Origin: Heloderma charlesbogerti
Lineage: Eukaryota > Chordata > Lepidosauria > Squamata > Helodermatidae
DNA length: 64,000 bases
Direction of reading: 5' to 3'
NCBI GenBank assembly: GCA_026122225.1
Contig: JANEZZ010000807.1
Coordinates: forward strand, 992,001 to 1,056,000
Part shown: one piece after another, positions 44,999 through 54,800 of the stretch
How positions within the stretch are numbered: the stretch's first letter is position 1
Layout: each line of letters starts with the position of its first letter
Notes under the pieces: model-generated
What the model was told of the DNA's origin: nothing
What the model saw: only the letters and a program-made list of their open reading frames with translations
The model's database searches: none
Program-made: the position numbers and the translations under genes

Positions 44999-45439
44999 TG
45001 TTGCAGAACCCAGAGTCAGAGAGACCACGGAGTGAAGGAAAAAGAGATTCTTTATTTAACGCGCGGGCTTAAGGCTGGAATCATTTCTAAAGAGCCAGAA
45101 GCCCCGAAATACATCAGCACATTGTTTTTATAGACATTGTGACACATATGAAATGGCTCCTCCTCCCCCTCCCGCGTGGGGTTGCAGTCCTCAACATTTC
45201 TTCTCCTAGCACCATTGTTTATAATACAAGAACTGGGTTATAGGGTAGCCATGATAAGCAGAGAACAGAAGAGAACAGCAGAGAACAAGATATACAATTG
45301 TATGACCTTTGACAAGATAAGGAATTCCTGTGTCTCATCAGCTTACAACAATATATTCAAGGGAGAAAGAGCTCAGCAAGAACATGAAGCATGAGACTGC
45401 ATGAGGCTACTTAGTCTGACCCCCGATATGGCTGCTACA
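44999..45439 (-). repeat. 3' LTR of the endogenous retrovirus
   Basis: 441 bp with TG...CA ends on the minus strand: 'TGTAGCAGCCATATCGGGG' at the 45439 end and '...GGGTTCTGCAACA' at the 44999 end. The polyadenylation signal AATAAA with 'GAATCTC' following is at 45053-45058. Immediately upstream is the polypurine tract. No 5' partner LTR and no target duplication can be identified in the window. Confidence 0.85.
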
Positions 45440-45452
45440 TTCCCCCCTTAAA
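45440..45452 (-). promoter_or_regulatory. Retroviral polypurine tract
   Basis: On the minus strand it reads 'TTTAAGGGGGGAA', directly abutting the TG of the 3' LTR. This is the plus-strand DNA primer site of a retrovirus and fixes both orientation and LTR boundary. Confidence 0.85.
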
Positions 45453-45520
45453 CGCATAATTTCATTACAATTATAGCATATCTGATAATCATACAAAGCT
45501 TTTTGTGACATACATATTAC

Positions 45521-46590
45521 TTAGCCTTTTGTTGGGCTATTAGAGCGTAGAGGGCAGCAGTTTTACTAGCTGAGACATAAAACAGATTGGTTAAACAGCG
45601 CATAAGACAAGGAACGCAGAGACATAACAGAACTTTTATGAACAACACTGGTAGAATTAGGATGAACAATGCTTCAAGCCAGCTAAGATCTGGAAGCCAA
45701 GGGGTTAACTAATTGAGCTAATTGTTTTGTCTTATTGTTTTGTTAGCTACTATATTGTGCAGCTTGTTGATCTGTTCATCTACAGCATTGCCATTATCAG
45801 TTACGTTAAAACAACAGAGCTTTTGGTGGGTCTCACAACTTAAATGATGAAGAAGGAAGAGGTAATCTATACCAGCTCTATTTTCTAGAACTGCACCTCT
45901 TAGATCACGCAACTCTTTATTTAACAATGACAATGCTCGTGAGGTGGCATTTATGCTTTTGGCTAAGCTGCAAGCTAACCGGTTGATCTCCAGACCATCA
46001 GCCAAGGCTAAACCTGGAACCCCAACCAGTGACATTGCTAAGGCCAATTTTTCTGAGTCAGAATATAACTGCACATGACTATTACAATTTTTAGTTAGTT
46101 GGAGTGCTCGAGGCTGCCGTCGAAGGATTTTCTCGGGCCACAGGGGAAGAATTGGCACCAGTTCAATTGGCGGCTGAGGCAACATGGGTGGTTATTAGAC
46201 AAGTTGGCAGGAATGAATGACCAAGTGCGGGAACTACATGTCTAAAACCATCCATGAGGCAAAAGCATGTGGGCATCATTAAAAGATATGTTTTGAATTT
46301 TATTACAGTGGAAGGGGGCCAGGGATAGCTTTATATTTTCTGGAAAATTTTTGACAATTAAGCATTCATACACATGTAGCATTTGTTTCAGCAACGATGG
46401 GGGTGCATAGAGTGAACTCTGTAGGGGGTAGGATCTTTGCAACCACGCCCCAATTAGCATTTTGGGAATAAGTTAAACTTACACCATAAACTCTTAACAT
46501 GGTATCTTTTTGAATTTTCCTAGGATGTCTACAGACAGGTATTAGGCAAGAGCTAATAAGCTTGTTTGCAGGTATACCTCTTGGCAAACA
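45521..46590 (-). pseudogene. Retroviral env remnant (surface and transmembrane parts)
   Basis: The surface part is in two frames (46366-46587 and 46242-46460) that overlap across a frameshift, with N-glycosylation sites such as 'ETNATC'. The transmembrane part is an open frame at 45718-46185. It has a heptad-repeat region, then a CX6CC cysteine motif (45811-45837) just after an 'ENRAGIDYLF' segment. That order is typical of gamma-type Env. Two in-frame stops follow near 45710-45720. The same frame then continues through a hydrophobic, anchor-like stretch to a TAA at 45521-45523. The protein as it stands would lack a membrane anchor. This is an old broken copy. Confidence 0.8.
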
Positions 46591-46599
46591 AAAATGTTT

Positions 46600-47160
46600 T
46601 ACTCTCGTGATGTTAGCCAGGTGACGCCAGTAATTATCAGCAAATCACTGGGACAAACTTCTCCTTCCAGGGGCAGACCCCCCTTTTTGCACCTTATTAA
46701 GGAAACACAATGCAACACTACTAACACTACAACACGCATGTTTGATCTTCTTTGGGATCTGACCGTACGCCGGGCAGCTATTCACCTGGCAAGCTGCAGT
46801 AGGGTCTAGTCCCCTTCTTCAATTCTCCAGTTGCAGGTCTGACCGTATGCAGGGGGACATTCTCCCGGTGTGTCCACAGTAAGGTCTAGCCTGAGTCTTC
46901 TTACTGCTTTTTCAGAATGATTTTTAAAGGATTTTCAGGATTTCTGTTTACAGTCTACTCTCCCCCTCTCGCTCTCTTGACTCTTGTCCAATGTATCCAG
47001 GGTTTAACTCCAGCTGCTTTCATAGCTGCGGGGGTGGAAAGTATGACAGTTCTCAGTCCTCTCCATCTGGGAGTCAAAGGGTTATTTTTCCCTCTTTAAC
47101 TCATACTTTAACTCTTGGTTATAAAGGATGAGCTTCTGTGATGGGAATGGCTTATTTTCT
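46600..47160 (-). other. Unassigned internal part of the provirus
   Basis: Between the protease motif and env only about 600 bp remain, where an intact gammaretrovirus has roughly 3 kb of pol. I recognise no RT or integrase motif here. Two related segments beginning 'TCTGACCGTA' on the plus strand occur at about 46758-46822 and 46838-46905, separated by a short spacer, so this part has an internal duplication. Confidence 0.5.
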
Positions 47161-47164
47161 AAGA

Positions 47165-47560
47165 CAAAGCGACGCTGGGCTTGAAGAACTTTGCTCAGTG
47201 TTTGGACTTCTTGTTTAAGCTAACGTTTGCTTGCTCTTGATGCCGCTCCAGTGTCAATCATGAAGTCAATGTCACGGCCCCTCTCAAGCTGTCTCCCTCT
47301 TGGCCCATTCTGGCCCCTTTGGTTTTCTCCTTTGTGTATTTGAGTTATTTTACTTGGGCATTCATGCCACTAATGTCCATCTTGTCCACACTGGGCACAC
47401 TGGTTCTTTTTTAAGAATCTTCTGCCTCTGCCGGGTCGTCTTCTCTTCTTCTTTCGTCCACGTCTCCTTGGGCCTCTGGGTCGAGGGGGGTGTACTGGCG
47501 ATAGGCATCTGAAAGACGCTCCAAGCGCGCTCTGGGGCCTCGGTGGCAACCAGGCAATAG
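47165..47560 (-). pseudogene. Retroviral gag-pro remnant
   Basis: Three pieces are legible. A capsid C-terminal word 'LSDAYRQYTPLDPEA' lies at about 47470-47515. An Arg/Lys-rich nucleocapsid leads into a CX2CX4HX4C zinc knuckle at 47358-47399, in which the codon after the His is a TAG stop. A protease active-site word 'FMIDTGAA' follows at 47241-47265 (DTGA codons 47244-47255). The capsid word and the knuckle are in different frames, so at least one frameshift lies between them. Placing a protease after a single knuckle fits gammaretroviruses. No functional product is possible. Confidence 0.75.
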
Positions 47561-47600
47561 AATGTAGTGAGCATGAATCTCATGAGAATGAATCTCACCT

Positions 47601-48185
47601 CTTCATCGCCGTGATCCAGCACAGCCTCAGGTGTGCTTCCGTGGCCTTAGGCGTGCCTGACTCTGACTTGGATTTGTGGCCTCTATTGACCTGTGTCACT
47701 GTAGTCATGATGACAGTGACGACGATGATGGTGATGTATCCCTCATAACGCCTAAATTGCTTTATATTCTCTCTCACTTGTACCCATAACATCCTTCTGA
47801 AACGGGTCACTATTAATTTTGCTTTACCAATGATAAAACTGAAACTGAAGTATGAGATGTACGGATCTGAACCCAGGTCCAACCTCAGCGTGCATTGCTG
47901 ACTTTCTCTTGTAGGGGCATATCTGCATGCTGGTTATCGGGGGGGGGGCTGTGTTTCAGCCTGCACTGCTCCCCTGCCTACCCTCACAGCTATGGAGTTT
48001 CCTCAGCAAGCTTCTTGCTGGTGACACAGGAAGGAGGGAACCTCATGTCGGAGGCAGGAGCTCCGTCACTGCCTGAGACCAAGGGAGCTTTCTAAGGAAT
48101 CAGTGTCCCTACAGCACACTTGCTGCACAGCCACAGAAAGTGCCTGGAGGGTGGGGAGGGGTAGCTGCTACCACAAGCAGTTAAT
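47601..48185. other. Intergenic, no gene recognised
   Basis: No recognisable protein. A 'GACGATGATGGTGATG'-type repeat lies near 47719-47738 and a 10-nt G run near 47939-47948. The left part could be more upstream gag sequence but I cannot show it. Confidence 0.4.
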
Positions 48186-48189
48186 GCAA

Positions 48190-48690
48190 AGCATCCCATA
48201 GTATGACCACACTTGGAATGCCTCTGGCCACTGTGCCCCAGAAAGGATATTGCAGAGGGGGAAACGGTGCAGAAAAGGGCAGGCAAAATGATCAGGGGTT
48301 GGTGCAACTCCCCTGTGAGGAAGGGGCATGCTTGGGGCTCTTTAGCTTAGGAAAAAACAGGTAAAACAGGTAAAGGGGGATGTGATAGAGATGTATAAAA
48401 CTATGCATGGTGCAGAAAAAGTTTTCCTCCCTTTCCCACAATACTAGAACCCAATGGGATCATTCCACGGTGGGAGATTCAGGCCAGACAAAAGGAAGGG
48501 CTTCTTCACACAGCGCAGTTAAACTACAGAATTTGCTTCCATGCGATGTCGTGATGGCCACCAATTCGGATCGCTTTAAAAGGGGGTTGGACAAATTAAT
48601 GGAGAGGGCTATCCACGGCGGCTAGTCCCGGTCACTGGACGCTGGCTCTGTGTGCCAGCTGCTGGGGCGCGAGGGCGCGGTCGTGCTGGT
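48190..48690 (+). mobile_element. CR1 copy H (copy F subfamily), 3' fragment
   Basis: It reads 'GTATGACCACACTTGGAATG', 'AGAAAAGGGCAGGCAAAATG', 'GGGGCTCTTTAGCTTAGGAA', 'GATGGCCACCAATTCGGATC' and 'GCTTTAAAAGGGGGTTGGAC', as in copies F and G. The right end grades into the CpG island. Confidence 0.78.
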
Positions 48691-50110
48691 GGGCTTCCTA
48701 CCGTGGCAACGTCTTGGCCACGGAGAGAGGTGACGCGGGGCTCGGTAGGCCTGTTCCGGCGTGGCTCCCCGTACGTTCTTAACCAGGGCTGGATCCCTAT
48801 GCAGAAGGGCTGCGAGCGCCATCGGCTCCAGAACTCGGAACACGTTCCCGGGCTCAGCCTTCTTCCACTCTCCGCGGCCCGTCCGTCTTCCCAGCCTGGA
48901 TCAGGCGCCACAGGGGGCCGCGCGCGGCAGCCCGACCCCGCCCGCGGGGCGCGGCGGGCCCAGGGGCGCCTTGCGCGGCGGCCCGGCCCTGGGCCTGGCT
49001 CGGGGCGCTCCTCGTGCCCCGGCGCCGCGGGCCGGGCTTGCGCAGAGCTTCCTCGGGCCGGGCGCCGGCCGGGGCTCCCTAGCGAAGGCACGCGGCCTCG
49101 CTCGCTCGCTCGGCCAGGCTGCAGCGGCGCCCGGAGGCCGAGACCCCGCCGGGCCTGGCGCCGCTTCCTGCGCACGTGCTCAGTCCCCGTGCCCGGGCAG
49201 CCGCCGCCCCCCACCCCGCGGCCCCTGCGCCGGCACGGAGGGGGCGCTCTCCGGCCCCCCGGCTAGAGGGCGCCGCGCCCGCGTGCGGCAGGGGAGGAGG
49301 CCCCGCAGCGGCCGGCCTTGCAGGGCCGTGGCGCGCAAGGCGCGCAAGAGCGGGTGGCCAAGGAGCCGCAGCGCCGCGCACGCCGGGGCGCCGGGAGAAG
49401 CCCCGCGGGCCGGCGGCCTCCGCGCCAGGCTCCTCCGGGGGCGGGCTGGGAGCCGCTTCGGCCGGGCGGGCGGGCGGCTAGGCCCCTCCCTGGAGAGCGG
49501 CGGCCCCTCCCGAGCAGGGAGGGAGCCGCTTCGTTCGGGGGGGCAGCGGTAGCAGCTGCAGGTGGGGGAGGCCCGGCGGGCGGGCGGGCGGCGCTGCTCC
49601 TCCTCCTCCTCCGGCGACAGCTCCGCGTCCCGAAGCGGAGCTCCGCGCGAAGGAGGCGCGCCTCGCCGGAGCCCAGCCGAGCGGGCCGGGCCGGGATCGC
49701 GTCGCTGTGGCGGGCTCCTGCGGCTCTTGCCAAGATTCCAGCGCTGCCGGACCCGGAGCCAGACCGCCGCCGCCCCCGTCCCGCAGGGAGGCTCCGCGTT
49801 GCCCTCTGCCGAGAGCGGCCGGTGGGGGCACACGGGGGGCTGTGGTGGAACCCCGTAGCCGCGAGATGCGCCCCCGCCGGACCCTCGCTACGAATGCCCC
49901 GGAGGATGCTGAGCGCCCCGTGGGGCGGCTTCGTCCACCCCCTGGCGCGGCAGGAGCGGGGCCCTGAGCCCCGCGCGGCCGGGTCTCTTAGCCGGGCGGC
50001 GCCCTCTCGAATCCCTCTTGCGCTGCTGCGGGTGGATCTCTGCCCAGCAGAAAGGGGGCCCTCGTGCCCAGTAAGCCGCGCGCCTCCCTCGCACTGAACC
50101 GGGCGCGTTT
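48690..50110 (+). promoter_or_regulatory. CpG island, likely smpd5 promoter
   Basis: About 1.4 kb of very GC-rich, CpG-dense sequence ending 0.85 kb before the first coding exon of smpd5. Long open frames on both strands (48761-49552, 49318-50097, 49180-49833) are dominated by Arg, Ala, Gly and Pro and look compositional. A splice-donor-like 'CTGCAG|GTGGGG' lies at 49555-49566, which could end a 5' untranslated exon. A strong donor consensus 'AAG|GTAAGA' also lies at 50406-50414. Which one is used cannot be decided here. A divergent gene to the left is also possible. Confidence 0.6.
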
Positions 50111-50943
50111 GGACTCCTGCTGCTGCTCTCCTGTATGAGTCACGGCTGGGGAGGGGCCCACAACAGCCCTGCGTACTGGTAGGCCTGGCGGTCAGCTTCG
50201 TGTAGCTTGGGGGGCGCGTCCCTCCCCTCAGGTATATGATGTCTTCGCAACTTTCCTCCTCGGTTAGTCTTTCCCTTGGATAGTTATTAATTAATTAAAT
50301 GGCCGAAGCTCCCTGGGCGGTTCACATTGTTTCTCAATGTTTGCATTATTCTAATTGCTAAAAGAATGTTTGCGCTGAAAATATTGTACCGTATGCTTCT
50401 TTTCTAAGGTAAGAATGATTTTTTTAAAAAAACACGCATGGAAGCAAGCTCAGTGGCATTCAGTTTCCCCCCTCTCCCCACACACACCTTTGTCCGTGCT
50501 TCTTTGCCCTGCCCTGGTAGAAGAACCCAAGAGTTCTGGTTCAGGCACCACTCCAAAAGAGCTGCTCCAACCCCAGTCCTCCCATTAGAGGGGTGGGGGC
50601 AGGACTGCCAAGTAAAAACAGCAAAAGGGTTTTTTTTAAAAAGCCAGGTGGAAAAGCTAAAAGGCAGGTGCACCAATGCTCATAGTTCCTGATATGTTTC
50701 TTCCCTCTGTGCGTGAGCAGCAAGGAGTTATCTGGAACTTCAGATGTCATTGATGAAACAATATTCCTCCAAAAATCTCTGGAATGGACACATGGGTGCA
50801 GGTGTCTTCTTGTTTTGAAGCTCTGCCGAGTCTCGGGAGGGGAATCTCCTTCCCGTCCGCAGCAGCTCCTCACTCATCCCCCTTATCTTCCGCAGCTCTT
50901 GGGACCCCGGAACGCCCTTGGAGGAGGTCCCAGCCGCCCTAGC

Positions 50944-51879
50944 ATGGGCCTGCGGGAGTCGCCGTACTCGAGCCGCTTCCTGGGGGCCCTGGACGCTGTG
51001 CTCAGAGGCCTCCTGTTCCCCAGCTATTGGCTGGTCAGCCAGCTGCTGGCCTTGCAGCAGACCACGGCGGAGAAGCGGGCGCGCCAGGGCAAGCGGTGCC
51101 CCCCGTACGCCCTGCAGGTCCTCGCCAAGGGGCCAGTCCTGCTGCTGCTGCTGCTGCTCTCCCTCCCCTCCTCCCTGCTGGCCTTCCTGGTGTGGCTGCC
51201 CCTCCAGGCTGCGCGCCGCCCCTTCGCCTATCAGCACATGCCAGGCCGGGCCCAGCCGGGAGAGTGGGTGCTCCTCCCCGGCGAGGACAAGGCCTTCACC
51301 TTTGTCACCAGCAACGTGTGCTTCCTCCCCGAGGGCCTGGCCAAATTCAGCAATCTGGCACAGACGCAGTGGCGCGCCAAGCATGTTGGGCAAGTGCTCG
51401 CACGAGCGGCACACCGCCACTCCACCCTGCTGCACAAGCCCAGTTCGGCCCAAGGCTGTGGCACCCCCAGCAGGCAGAAGTACGGGGCAACAGAGTCCAG
51501 CCCCCCACGGGCATACCAGAGCCTCCCTCGGGGGGATGCCGACGTGACCATTGAGATCCCCCAAGAGGAGGAGGAGGGAAAAGTCAAAGTGCCGGGGGAG
51601 ATCACTGCCCGGTTCCCCCCCGGCGTGGACTTCCTGTGCCTGCAGGAGGTGTTCGACCTGCGGGCCGCAACACGCTTGCGCCGGCTCCTGGGCCCCCGCT
51701 ATGAGCACATCATCTATGACGTTGGCGTCTACGGGCTGGTCGGCTGCTCCACCCTGAAGCTCTTAAACAGTGGGCTCTTCCTGGCCAGCCGCTACCCTGT
51801 GCTGGCTGTGCAGTACCACTGCTACCCCAACGCCACTGGCGAGGACGCCTTCGCCGCCAAGGGACTGCTCTGCGTGCAG
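50944..51879 (+). CDS. smpd5: smpd5 coding exon 1
   Basis: 312 whole codons, ending in phase 0 at 'CTCTGCGTGCAG|GTGAGG'. It holds both membrane segments, the conserved 'TSNVCFLPEGLAKFSNLAQT' block (residues about 121-140), a variable Ser/Pro-rich linker, 'CLQEVFD', 'YDVGVYGLVGCSTLKLLNSG' and 'LFLASRYPV'. The exon begins upstream at 50896 after the acceptor 'CTTATCTTCCGCAG', giving 48 nt of 5' UTR. Confidence 0.93.
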
Positions 51880-54800
51880 GTGAGGTGGGCAGCTGCCTGG
51901 AAGAGGGCCCCCCAGATTGCTCTGCCCTCCCACAGCTGTCTTCCCCTCGTCCTCTCAGCAGCGGGCCTTTGCAGGGCCCTTGTGCCCCCGCTAATGCTGG
52001 CCCCCAGGGTGCTCCCCAGTGGCACTGGTACAGAGAGAAATGGCACTGCCCTGGATTCCAGAGTGCTTCAGCTACTGGGTGGGAGAGAACTACAAGAAAG
52101 AAAGAGGTGCGACCAAGTGCTTAAACGTGGCCTGTCTGGCACACAGTGGCAGCCTGGTTCCCAGCTGCTGTGGTCCTCTGGTGATCAGCAGTGGCCCTTG
52201 CTGTGGCCAGTCCATCAGCAGGCATCCTTGTGAGTGGAGGGCTCCGTGGCTGTGCATAGGGGTGTACGAAACCCCACTTACCTGGCTCCGCTGGGGTCCG
52301 CAGTTGGGGGGAGGCGATCCGTTCCTCCCCCCGGAATCCTCAACAGGGGGGGGGGGAGGCGATCTGTTCCTCCCCGCCGGAATCCTGCTCGGTCGGCTCC
52401 ACTCCACGGCCAGTCTGCAGAGCCGCCAGCCGGGCTAACTCGCAGCGGGGCCTCCAGCCGCTGCCAGGCTGCTGCAGATGCAAATGGCGTCCTGTGTAGG
52501 GGACGCCATTTGCATCCCTACGCTAACCCGTGATAGGCTACGTAAATATTTACGTAATCTATCACGGCTAAAGCAGGGACGCAAATGGCATCCCCTACAC
52601 CATTTGCATCCCCGCTTTTGCCGTGATAGGCTACGTAAGTATTTACATAGCCTATCACAGCAAAAGGCAGCTACACAAATAACGGCGGCTACGGCAGCCG
52701 CCATTTGCATGGCCGCCTTTTGATGTGATAGGCTACATAAGTATTTACGTAGCCTATCACAGCCTCCACAGGGACACAAATGGCGTCCCTGTGCTAGCCG
52801 TGATAGGCTACGTAAATACTTACGTAGCCTATCACGGCATTCCTGGGGAGGCAAATGGTGGTTCCCACCGCCATTCAAGGAGCACCCACCAGCGAATGGC
52901 ACCACGTAGGCTCCATTTCGCACATGTTTCGTGGGGGGGGGGGCTTTGCTCCACCATGGATTCTGGGGGGCCGAATGTGCTGGCTTTCAGCCTCACTGGG
53001 ATCCATGGCAGAATTCTCCACCATCCCTAGCTGTGCACGGCTGCCCTCCCTCCGCCAGCTCCCGAGCTGCGCCTCCCCTCCAAGGGCATGTACACATTGT
53101 GAGGAAATGAATCCTTGCTTCCCTTGCAGAGCCCTGGGGCCCAGCCACTTGGCGTCTGCCCGGCAGGAGCTGCTCCTCCCGGCCCTTCTCGCGCTGCCAG
53201 TGCGGCACTTTTCTGACTAGCCTGAGAACGCGGGGCTTGTGAAGCAGGGGGACGGGGAGGGGCATATGGGGAGGGGAGGCAGCCCCTTGGACTGAGCCGG
53301 TGCTTGGCCTGGGCACCAGGCAGTAAGACGAGTGCCTCTGAGCATGGGCAGAGGGCATTTCCCCATGCCAACTGAGCCAACACAAAGGAGAGTCCTGATT
53401 TCCAAGGCAACGTGAGCCCCCCTTTCACAATGAAACTGCTGAAGTTGGCGCCCTGGGGAAGACAGGCCCACCGTTGCCGAGGGGCAGCAGCAAAGGGGAT
53501 TCCTCTCCCAGTTCTCCCCCCACCCACAATACATTCAGGAGGTTTCTTTTTCGGCCCGCAGCAGACTTTCTGGCGGCCCCCCATCGGCCTCTCGCGGGTG
53601 TCTGAATGCCCTGCCCACAGGTTGTTCTGTTTGCGCCTTCAGCCCTTGGCAAACATTACCTGCTAGGTCCCAGCCTGCTTGGAAGTGGGGTTTTCTTGGC
53701 TGCCCTGGTCCAAGGGCCTGGCCCTCCCCATCTAGGAGCAGGGGGAGGTGGGCCGGCAGAGTTCACGAAGACTCTTCGCTCCAGCCCAGGGTGGCGCCTG
53801 GGTCTGTGCACGTCCAGGCCGCAGAAGGAAGAGCCGTTTTGTTTGCTGCCTTGGCGGAGGTGGCCTGACAACAGCCCTGCTCTGGAGGGGAGCGCTGGCT
53901 TGGCGAGAGCGTTGTTTGAGGCGGCCGAGGCCCCTTTGAAGGGGGACCGCAGGAGCGCAGCCCCACACTGGCTGTGCCTCCTTGCTTCTTCCCAGTGTTC
54001 CTTCTTGCCTTTGGCGGCGTGAGCCCTTCCCCTCGGGGATATGTGGAGGCATGGCTGGGGCTGGGGAAGGGGCATCCCTGGGCCGGAAAGCAGGCCATTC
54101 AAGCAGGTGATGGCGGTTTCTCTTGCGAGAAATCCCTCCTTTGTGCTTCAGTTCAGTGCCTCCGGCCCCTGAAATGTTTCCCCACTTGACGTCCTGTCCA
54201 TCGTTGCTTCCCTCTTGGCGTGTCTCAGGTTCAACTGGGAGCTTCCCAAGGACAAAGGATTGTGGGATACTTGAACTGCACCCACATGCATGCCCCGGAA
54301 GGTAAGTGTGGGCCAGGGAAGAAGGGGTCTGGTCAGCGAAGGACGGCTTGCCTTCTGGACGAACCATGTGACCAGGAGTCTGACCCCTGGGCTGTTTTCT
54401 GGAAGTCGCCTGGAGGCGGCCAAACCAGTTCCTGGTGAGCGAGAGCCTGTGCAGGGCCAGCCAAAGGCCCTTCCTCTGTCCCAGTGCTCTGGCTCTTGGC
54501 AGCGCCTGGAGCCAGGTGGTCCCCTGGGCCAAGGCGAGGATAGCCATCCCTGGCATTTGATGGCCAGAGGCTGGAACATGGAAAATGCACCTCCAGCTGC
54601 GGATGCTGTTATTTGCCACCGATGCACCGGTCTTGTGTGTCTTCTCCGTCCGCGCCTGTTTCCCGAGCTGTCTAAATGTCTTGCCACAGCAACGCCCTGT
54701 GGCTCTGAGTTCCATACGCGGACTAGCTTCTGTGCAGTGTAACGTGTGCAGGTCTTGGGTAACCTACATAGGAGGATCTGGAGACCCGGGGAGGCAACCC

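Larger units (their letters stand above)
44999..47600 (-). mobile_element. Endogenous retrovirus remnant, gammaretrovirus-like
   Basis: In element order (right to left): a gag piece with capsid and zinc knuckle, a protease motif, an unassigned 600-bp stretch, an env region with surface and transmembrane parts, a polypurine tract, and a 3' LTR. No reverse transcriptase or integrase is recognisable and no second LTR is seen, so it is internally deleted and 5'-truncated. Stops and frameshifts are present in every coding part. It is a dead provirus. Confidence 0.85.
51880..54228 (+). other. smpd5: smpd5 intron 1
   Basis: GT at 51880-51881 ('GTGAGG') and AG at 54227-54228 ('GGCGTGTCTCAG'). It contains a hAT-like element at 52257-53029. 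The remainder (53040-54220) is GC-rich with no recognisable gene; long minus-strand frames there (53732-54715) are compositional. Confidence 0.85.

Noticed and set aside
46600..47160. Reverse transcriptase or integrase of the provirus
   Set aside because: No YXDD, zinc HHCC or DDE-type motif could be found in any frame on the minus strand.
48761..50097. Long open frames on both strands of the CpG island (263, 259 and 217 codons)
   Set aside because: GC-rich sequence lacks stop codons. The products are Arg/Ala/Gly/Pro-rich, overlap in several frames and have no domain that I recognise.
50713..50943. In-frame extension of the smpd5 first coding exon upstream to 50713
   Set aside because: The frame is open by chance. 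A pyrimidine-rich acceptor at 50891-50895 and the conserved N terminus favour ATG at 50944.
52481..52860. Palindrome array as a CRISPR or a tRNA cluster
   Set aside because: Eukaryotic intron, unequal spacers, and the units are dyads within a TSD-flanked transposon. No tRNA A/B boxes.
53732..54715. 327-codon minus-strand frame in smpd5 intron 1 and over exon 2
   Set aside because: It is antisense to a conserved exon, has biased composition and matches no known domain.
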